From Candidatus Roizmanbacteria bacterium (GTDB taxonomy: Bacteria; Patescibacteriota; Microgenomatia; UBA1406), in NCBI GenBank assembly GCA_024653645.1, contig JANLHK010000107.1, positions 1 to 10,403 of the forward strand: a DNA stretch of 10,403 nt. Reading direction: 5' to 3'. The notes beneath the pieces are model-generated. The model searched no databases and was not told where the DNA came from. It was given only the letters and a program-made list of their open reading frames with translations. Below, piece by piece: positions 5,848 to 10,403 of the stretch. Within the stretch, counting starts at the first letter, position 1. Every line of letters begins with the position of its first letter. A program made the position numbers and the translations under genes.

Positions 5848-6958
5848 CTCCTCCCATAAGCAGCATGTTTTGTACCAAGCTTATGCTGTAGTGGTCAAAA
5901 AAGGCAATCAGCAGAAGTGGGAGGGCAATGGCAAGGGGCATTTTTTTGTATACCGATACCAGTAAAAACAGAAGTGCTGCTGCGCCAAGCCAGCGCCACT
6001 CCATGAGTATGATGAGTAGGGTATTGTGAATGGGTTGCATAAATAGTGTTGGTGCAAGCACGGTTCCGGTATACAGATACTGACCCAACTCCGGCATATG
6101 CCACCAACCTGAAAGAAATCGTTCCATACCGTTGCTCCACATAGTAACCCGTTCGGTCCATGAGCCTACACTACCTACTGGCAGCAGGGCAAAGGCGGCC
6201 ATCCAAAAGGGAAACAGTATTCGCACGTAATAACAAAGCTTACATTGAAGCCGTTTTTGTATAAGGGTTATGAACAATCCCAAAGCCAAACCTAATAGAG
6301 CTATGCGCGAGAATGAAAGCAGCACTAATACTATACCGGGCAGGCTCCATAAAGGTTTTTTTTCGCGCCACAACAACAGCGCTGTCAGCATGAAGAATCC
6401 ACCCATGCTGTTGGGGTGTGAAAAAGTAGCGTAAGGGCGCACAAACAGTTGTCCGAATAGTGATATTTTTGCAATGCCCGGTGTGGATGCCCAGTAGCGC
6501 CGTTCACCCACAAACCACCACAGACCTTGGATTGATTCTTGCTGTATCAACTGCCACAGGGCAAGGATAAGTTCAAGTCCACTGGCTATAAACAATCCGG
6601 TAAGCCATTTTTTTCGTTCTTCGTGGTTCGCGTACCCTACTACAAAAATCGCTGAGACAATTGCAGCATATTGGCCGAAACGGTACAGTGCCAGGGGCGA
6701 AAATGAAACCAAACCCAACGACAGCGCCAGGAGTGTGATTGTCCATAATCGGCCATAGCGGGGTATGGTTGCCGCAATGAGCAAAAATAGCATAAGGTAG
6801 CTTACATAGAGCGTTGGCGAATAGTAATCAACACGCAGTCCATTGATAAATGAAAATTCAGGCCACCAGTGTTTACCAAGCTGTGTGGGAAGCACGAGTC
6901 CGAACAAAAAATAGAGCCAGGAAATGGAACATTTTGTCCATTTATGCAAAATGTGCAT
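5792..6958 (-). CDS. O-antigen ligase-like polytopic membrane protein (Wzy_C family)
   Basis: A 388-residue protein with roughly ten hydrophobic helices. Family marks of O-antigen ligase/polymerase (Wzy_C) proteins are present: YATFSHPNSMGGFF (176-189), SFSRIALLGLALG (215-227), IHNTLLIILMEWRWLG (310-325) and the late FDHYSIS (354-360). Members move or join undecaprenyl-linked glycans, or glycosylate proteins such as pilins, on the outer face of the membrane; which of these applies cannot be told from sequence. The long loop at about 260-310 between helices carries the conserved acceptor-side residues. The ATG at 6958 lies inside the end of alaS on the same strand (17-bp overlap), with AAGGAG 12 nt upstream, so it is probably translated from the alaS mRNA. 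The 3' end overlaps the convergent DUF5667-like gene by 56 bp. Confidence 0.87.
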   Translation of the reverse strand: MHILHKWTKCSISWLYFLFGLVLPTQLGKHWWPEFSFINGLRVDYYSPTLYVSYLMLFLLIAATIPRYGRLWTITLLALSLGLVSFSPLALYRFGQYAAIVSAIFVVGYANHEERKKWLTGLFIASGLELILALWQLIQQESIQGLWWFVGERRYWASTPGIAKISLFGQLFVRPYATFSHPNSMGGFFMLTALLLWREKKPLWSLPGIVLVLLSFSRIALLGLALGLFITLIQKRLQCKLCYYVRILFPFWMAAFALLPVGSVGSWTERVTMWSNGMERFLSGWWHMPELGQYLYTGTVLAPTLFMQPIHNTLLIILMEWRWLGAAALLFLLVSVYKKMPLAIALPLLLIAFFDHYSISLVQNMLLMGGVIGWYRWNRTSEKMNRGV

Positions 6959-8768
6959 ACAAGCGGCGAACTCCTTTGCCGACCGATTCTTGCTTGAACA
7001 CGATTAGGGTAGGAGAGAGCTCAGATAGATTTTTTACATGCGGTCCGCCGCAGTATTCTTTGCTCACCGCCGTTTCGAGAGCGTCCCCAATGTAATACAC
7101 CTTGACTTGGTCGCCATACTTATCTTTGAAGAAATGCAATGCACCGCTTTTTTCAGCCTCAGCTTTTGGCAACATGACAAAGTTCACCGGAAGTTTTTTT
7201 TGAATAGTTTCGTTTATCAGAGACTCTACTTGTCTAGTCTGCTCCTCAGTTAATTTATCAGTATGAGAAAAGTCGAACCGCAATCGGTCTTTGGTAATAT
7301 TGCTGCCGTACTGTTGTACGTGGGTACCTACTATTGCGCGTAGCGCCATATGCAGTAGGTGAGTGGCAGTATGATAGCGCACTACAGCATCACTGTGGTC
7401 AGCGAGCCCGCCTTTAAATTTTTGCTCAGCACCTTTACGTGATGTTTCTTGATGTTGCGTAACAAAATGCTGATACTGCTCCATAAAGGGTTTTGAATCA
7501 GTAATTATGTTTTGTTCTCGTAGTTCTTCCATAAAAAATTCGGGCGGATATCCATATGACTGGTACAGTCCGAAAGCAAACTCAACCAGTTTAGTAGCGT
7601 CTTTGGTATCAATTTTTTGTAATTGCCGATGCAGCTCCGCCTCTCCCTTGGTTAGGGCATTATGAAAACGTTCCTCTTCCTCGATAAATATCTGAGTAAT
7701 ATTCTCTTGTTTTTGTGTCAGATCAGGATAGAGCCATGCCAGCATGTGGGCGATGGTCGGCACGAGTGAAGCGGCAATATTGTTTTTGATATTGAGTTTT
7801 CGTGCAAAGCGCACCATGCGACGCAAGTAGCGTCGTAACACATACCCTTGATCTTTGTTGCTTGGGGTTACACCATCCATAGCCAAGAATGTTGCTGCAC
7901 GCATGTGGTCGGCGATAATGCGCATGGCCCGCGTTACCTCTTCATTGTGCCGGTAGGTATTGTTGGTTAGCTCTTCCAGCTTTTGAATTATGGGATAAAA
8001 CGAGTCAGTCTCAAAAATATCACGTTTTTTTTGTACCACGAGCGCTATGCGTTCCAGCCCACCGCCAAAGTCGACATTTTTTTGTGGCAGTTCGTCCCAT
8101 CCATTCTGGGTATTTTTTCGATACTGCATAAAAACACTGTTGCCGATTTCCAAAAATTCATCCTGAAATTGCGAGGGATCTTTTCCTTCTCCGGTTCTAT
8201 CAGTGCCAAGGTAATAAAATATTTCGCTGTCCGGCCCTCCGAGTTCACCGGGAGCGTCTCCCCGTTGCCACCAGTTGTCATCCCGTCCATAGGCAAAGAT
8301 GCGCACACCTTCTTTGGCATCAATACCGTAGTGGCTAAAAATTTCTTTAATAAGAGTAATTGACTCAGTGTCCTTTGGTGCATATGTATCGCCTTCAAAT
8401 ACCGTTGCATAGAGGCGGTGTGGATCAAGGCCCAACTCATCAATAAAGTAGTGATATACCCACGGAAGCTGTTCGCGCTTAAAGTAGTCTCCTAAGCTCC
8501 AGTTGCCCATCATATGAAATGCGGTAGTATGGCGGTTGTCACCCACCTCATCAATATCCGAAAATCGTACTGATCGTTGTACGTTTACCAACCGCTTGCC
8601 CAATGGATGCGGCTCGCCGCTCAGGTAGGGAACAAGGGGAAACATGCCTGAGTTGACAAACAACAGTGTGGAATCGCCTTCAGGCACCAAGTTCATATTG
8701 GGAATTTCCTTGTGCCCCTGTCTGGTATAAAATGCGATATATTTTTTGAGAATTTCTTGAGACGTCAT
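6942..8768 (-). CDS. alaS: Alanyl-tRNA synthetase, short form without C-terminal C-Ala domain
   Basis: AlaRS charges tRNA-Ala with alanine and clears Ser/Gly mischarges through its editing domain. The 608 residues contain the class II catalytic core (about 1-245): LLFVNSGM (35-42), QRSVR (64-68), GDNRHTTAFHMMGNWSLGDY (76-95) and FGGGLER (234-240). The tRNA-recognition helices follow (about 246-450; YVLRRYLRRMVRFA at 309-322), then the editing domain with zinc-type motifs HTATH (466-470) and CGGPH (573-577). It ends after RRLYAHFA. E. coli AlaRS has 876 residues; the C-terminal C-Ala domain used for dimerisation and tRNA elbow binding is missing. The usual CGGTH is CGGPH, and the usual FEMLGN is FHMMGN. 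The GNWSLGDYFK block with this short length is what I associate with Patescibacteria. ATG 8768 follows an extended -10 by 8 nt. Confidence 0.96.
   Translation of the reverse strand: MTSQEILKKYIAFYTRQGHKEIPNMNLVPEGDSTLLFVNSGMFPLVPYLSGEPHPLGKRLVNVQRSVRFSDIDEVGDNRHTTAFHMMGNWSLGDYFKREQLPWVYHYFIDELGLDPHRLYATVFEGDTYAPKDTESITLIKEIFSHYGIDAKEGVRIFAYGRDDNWWQRGDAPGELGGPDSEIFYYLGTDRTGEGKDPSQFQDEFLEIGNSVFMQYRKNTQNGWDELPQKNVDFGGGLERIALVVQKKRDIFETDSFYPIIQKLEELTNNTYRHNEEVTRAMRIIADHMRAATFLAMDGVTPSNKDQGYVLRRYLRRMVRFARKLNIKNNIAASLVPTIAHMLAWLYPDLTQKQENITQIFIEEEERFHNALTKGEAELHRQLQKIDTKDATKLVEFAFGLYQSYGYPPEFFMEELREQNIITDSKPFMEQYQHFVTQHQETSRKGAEQKFKGGLADHSDAVVRYHTATHLLHMALRAIVGTHVQQYGSNITKDRLRFDFSHTDKLTEEQTRQVESLINETIQKKLPVNFVMLPKAEAEKSGALHFFKDKYGDQVKVYYIGDALETAVSKEYCGGPHVKNLSELSPTLIVFKQESVGKGVRRLYAHFA
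6971..6976 (-). promoter_or_regulatory. Shine-Dalgarno AAGGAG within alaS for the ligase-like gene
   Basis: On the minus strand AAGGAG (6976-6971) precedes the ATG at 6958 by 12 nt, inside the last codons of alaS. It supports internal initiation of the downstream gene in a shared transcript, in contrast to the first genes of transcription units here, which lack such sites. The spacing is longer than usual. Confidence 0.5.
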
Positions 8769-8776
8769 AGTGAGTT

Positions 8777-8785
8777 ATTATAGCA
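8777..8785 (-). promoter_or_regulatory. Extended -10 promoter for alaS
   Basis: On the minus strand bases 8785-8777 read TG-C-TATAAT, a consensus extended -10. It ends 8 nt before the ATG at 8768, predicting a leaderless mRNA. The -35 position (8805-8800, TACGGA) is weak. It lies back to back with the uppS promoter, and the two RNA polymerase footprints would overlap. Confidence 0.68.
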
Positions 8786-8788
8786 ATA

Positions 8789-8797
8789 TGGTACAAT
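8789..8797 (+). promoter_or_regulatory. Extended -10 promoter for uppS
   Basis: TG-G-TACAAT (8789-8797) ends 11 nt before ATG 8809. No good -35 or Shine-Dalgarno sequence is visible. Only 6 bp separate its -10 hexamer region from the divergent alaS element, so both promoters share one RNA polymerase-sized site. Confidence 0.6.
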
Positions 8798-8808
8798 AAT
8801 CCGTACTC

Positions 8809-9990
8809 ATGCAGAAATTGGCTTGTGTTCCTCATCATGTTGCGATTATTCCAGATGGCAACCGCCGATGGGCACGCGCACGCAACCTCAATACTCTTTT
8901 TGGGCATCGGGCGGGTTTTGACCGAGCAGTAGAATTGGCGAAGGCTGCAAGGGATATGGGCGTACACACCTTAAGTATTTGGGCCTTTTCTACTGAAAAT
9001 TGGGATCGCGGCATGCGTGAGGTTAGTTATCTTATGCGTCTATATGAGACGATGATCGACAATTACCTCAAAGATGCCCATAAAGACGGTGTGCGCATTA
9101 TCCATTTGGGAAGGAAAGATAGGATCCCAAAAAGACTGTCGAAAAAAATTGAGCAGGCAGAAAAGGAAACGAAACATAACAACAAACACGTGTTAAATAT
9201 CTGCCTCGACTATGGGGGACAGGACGAGATTTTAAGGGCAATGCAGAGCGCAACAAAAGATACACAGGATCTGGCTCAATTACTGGATACCAAGGGCCAA
9301 CCTTATCCGCTGGTGGATTTGCTTATCCGCACCAGCGGTGAACAACGCACCAGTGGTCTGTTGTTGTGGCAGTCGGCGTACGCCGAGCTGTATTGGGAAC
9401 CAGCTCATTTTCCCGACTTTACTCCAGAAAAACTACAGAATGCATTATTCGACTATTCCCGCAGGCGTAGACGCTTTGGCGGGGATGGGGCAGAGATACA
9501 TTTGGCTTTTAATCCTAAAATAGTTGCTCACCTTGAAATTCGTTTTCGTCATGCATTGGCGTTTGAAGAGGGAGAACGATTCCGCGATCTTACCGTGCGT
9601 TATATAAAGGAGCATTATGGGCTTTCAAAGCAATTGGCGATTGCAGCAGGAGCAGACTTTGCAAAAGCCTTGCGGTATGGGAAGCAGCAGCATTGGGCGC
9701 AAGCAAAGGCGTCGCTTACCATTTTGTATGGTATTATCCAAAAAACGATAGGGCTTGCGTTTGAGCCAGACTTTATTGCTTCAATTGAGGTAGATTTGTG
9801 GCAGAAAGGTAATACGGAAGAAAAAATGCAGGAGTTGTTGGCAGAAAAATTTAGGATTTCTGTTCTGCAGGCGGCACAACCAGCACGCGCCGCGATTCAG
9901 GCGAGTGAATTAATAAAAAAACAGGACTTCCAGAGTGCACAACCGTACCTTGAGCAATTTTATACACTACTCAAAGAACGCGTTGCCTAA
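8809..9990 (+). CDS. uppS: Undecaprenyl diphosphate synthase-like cis-prenyltransferase with C-terminal extension
   Basis: UppS condenses isopentenyl-PP onto farnesyl-PP to make undecaprenyl-PP, the lipid carrier for cell wall and surface glycans, on the inner face of the membrane. Residues 1-235 form the family domain: HVAIIPDGNRRWA (10-22) with catalytic Asp16, GHRAGFDRA (32-40), AFSTENWDR (59-67), LDYGGQDEI (133-141), and LLIRTSGEQRTSGLLLWQSA (171-190) with the diphosphate-binding RTSGEQR. YAELYWEP and RRRRRFGG follow (to about 225). The usual IMDGN is IPDGN and the usual RxSNFLLWQ is RTSGLLLWQ. Typical enzymes end near residue 250; this one continues to 393. The extra roughly 150 residues are predicted helical and contain two similar segments (about 264-312 and 341-389). 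Chain length cannot be predicted from sequence. Confidence 0.93.
   Translation: MQKLACVPHHVAIIPDGNRRWARARNLNTLFGHRAGFDRAVELAKAARDMGVHTLSIWAFSTENWDRGMREVSYLMRLYETMIDNYLKDAHKDGVRIIHLGRKDRIPKRLSKKIEQAEKETKHNNKHVLNICLDYGGQDEILRAMQSATKDTQDLAQLLDTKGQPYPLVDLLIRTSGEQRTSGLLLWQSAYAELYWEPAHFPDFTPEKLQNALFDYSRRRRRFGGDGAEIHLAFNPKIVAHLEIRFRHALAFEEGERFRDLTVRYIKEHYGLSKQLAIAAGADFAKALRYGKQQHWAQAKASLTILYGIIQKTIGLAFEPDFIASIEVDLWQKGNTEEKMQELLAEKFRISVLQAAQPARAAIQASELIKKQDFQSAQPYLEQFYTLLKERVA
9598..9975 (+). repeat. Duplicated helical segment in the UppS C-terminal extension
   Basis: Residues about 264-312 and 341-389 align without gaps over roughly 45 positions: E[HK][YF].[LI]S, then conserved alanines, then KQ..[WF]..A...L...Y. 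Examples are GKQQHWAQAKASL against KKQDFQSAQPYLE. The likeness is moderate and judged by eye. It suggests an old internal duplication of a two- or three-helix unit, possibly TPR-like. Confidence 0.45.
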
Positions 9991-10001
9991 AGCGCATAGG
10001 T

Positions 10002-10007
10002 TATAAT
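10002..10007 (+). promoter_or_regulatory. -10 element for tRNA-Ser
   Basis: TATAAT (10002-10007) lies 21 nt before the mature tRNA 5' end, leaving a leader of about 15 nt to be trimmed by RNase P. No clear -35 at the right distance. The tRNA could also be read through from uppS, which ends 38 nt upstream with no terminator between. Confidence 0.5.
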
Positions 10008-10028
10008 ACCCAGAGTAGTTACTACACT

Positions 10029-10115
10029 GGAGGAGTCGGATAGCGGTTCATTCCACACGCTTGGAAAGCGTGCGTCCGAAAGGACTCGGGGGTTCGAATC
10101 CCCCCTCCTCCGCCA
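10029..10115 (+). tRNA. tRNA-Ser (anticodon GGA), CCA encoded
   Basis: A complete class II tRNA. The acceptor stem GGAGGAG (10029-10035) pairs with CTCCTCC (10105-10111). The D-stem is GGA (10038-10040) with TCC (10052-10054). The anticodon stem is CACGC/GCGTG (10056-10060, 10068-10072) around loop TTGGAAA, with anticodon GGA at 10063-10065. A long variable arm GTCC-GAAA-GGAC follows, and then a T arm GGGGG-TTCGAAT-CCCCC (10088-10104). Discriminator G 10112 and CCA 10113-10115 are encoded. The long variable arm and the GGA anticodon fix serine (codons UCC/UCU). Bases 36-38 are AAA, the triplet MiaA looks for. Confidence 0.97.
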
Positions 10116-10135
10116 AGCAATTTATCTCTAAACAC

Positions 10136-10403
10136 TTGGAACATTTAAAAAAAAACGATTATCCAGCCGCGGCTTCGACACAACTCGATCTACTTTCTCT
10201 GTCTAACTTACCACTTGATGAAATGCAACAAATGCGCATGGAAGCAGATATGGATGCCGGATCGGTCAGACGCGTTGTTGAAGCGAGGAATGCCGCCCAT
10301 GTAAATTTAGCCGTGGTGAGTCAGAGGCTAAAAGAGCATACAGGAGAAACATATGAAGATTACGCAGATTTATCAAGCTCAAGAACCGTAAGTCAAATGT
10401 ATT
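10136..10403 (+). CDS. Hypothetical protein, 3'-truncated, start uncertain
   Basis: From 10019 to the window end one frame is open, running through the tRNA and giving a protein-like sequence after it. It includes ASTQLDLLSLSNLPLDEM, MEADMDAGSVRRVVEARN and VVSQRLKEHTGETYEDYA, a charged, helical, mostly soluble chain. There is no ATG before 10223; the only earlier plausible start is TTG 10136, without a Shine-Dalgarno sequence. ATG 10223 or a start further back in the tRNA region are alternatives. Nine adenines at 10147-10155 are a possible slippage or sequencing-error site. I do not recognise the family, and no domain can be named. The minus strand has only short frames here. It could be a normal gene read with a rare start, or a fragment at the edge of an element inserted at the tRNA. 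Confidence 0.42.
   Translation, partial: MEHLKKNDYPAAASTQLDLLSLSNLPLDEMQQMRMEADMDAGSVRRVVEARNAAHVNLAVVSQRLKEHTGETYEDYADLSSSRTVSQMY

Noticed and set aside
7983..8443. Open frames of 126 and 132 codons overlapping alaS in other frames
   Set aside because: Both are shadows of the strongly conserved AlaRS catalytic core, with no family features or promoter of their own.
10029..10115. tmRNA or other structured RNA instead of tRNA
   Set aside because: All tRNA arms, a 7-base anticodon loop, a serine-type variable arm and CCA are present at standard lengths.
1..10403. CRISPR array, insertion sequence, phage or toxin-antitoxin genes
   Set aside because: No spaced direct repeats, terminal inverted repeats, transposase, integrase or recognisable toxin motifs were seen within the window.

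Overview
The window looks like chromosomal DNA from a member of the Candidate Phyla Radiation (Patescibacteria), probably Parcubacteria-like. The evidence is indirect but consistent. AlaRS is a short form of about 608 residues. DprA is reduced to its Rossmann core. Ribosomal protein S1 has four domains. There is a DUF5667-type membrane protein and a run of tiny two-helix pilin-like proteins of a kind common in that group. Genes are very tightly packed, and there is no plasmid, phage or IS signature. UAA, UAG and UGA all act as stops, so the standard bacterial code fits. The taxonomic call is inference and needs a database search.

Layout: bases 1-213 hold the 3' part of an HU-family DNA-binding gene, closed by a strong intrinsic terminator (225-268). 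A promoter then drives rpsA (337-1440). Three tandem, paralogous two-helix membrane proteins resembling type IV secretion pilins follow (1490-2643). A D-2-hydroxyacid dehydrogenase runs on the minus strand (3610-2636). From a shared 22-bp promoter gap, dprA-miaA-DUF5667 run on the plus strand (3633-5847). An O-antigen ligase-like gene and alaS lie on the minus strand (8768-5792). Divergent from alaS is an uppS-like gene with a large C-terminal extension (8809-9990), then tRNA-Ser(GGA) (10029-10115), then an open frame without a clear start that leaves the window.

The genes serve translation (rpsA, alaS, miaA, tRNA-Ser), uptake or handling of DNA (dprA, and perhaps the pilin-like proteins), and the envelope (undecaprenyl-PP synthase, O-antigen ligase-like protein, DUF5667 membrane protein). 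Undecaprenyl phosphate is the usual carrier for the glycans an O-antigen ligase-like enzyme would transfer, so those two functions are linked although on opposite strands.

The most striking signal is regulatory. Nearly every transcription unit has a -10 hexamer ending only 7-11 nt before its ATG and lacks a Shine-Dalgarno sequence, which predicts leaderless mRNAs. rpsA differs: its predicted transcript starts on the ATG of a 21-codon upstream ORF that overlaps the S1 start in another frame. Other points of interest are a bidirectional promoter with overlapping -10 elements, a duplicated helical tail on the prenyltransferase, and the tandem pilin-like paralogues. I found no CRISPR array, transposon or clearly novel defence system.
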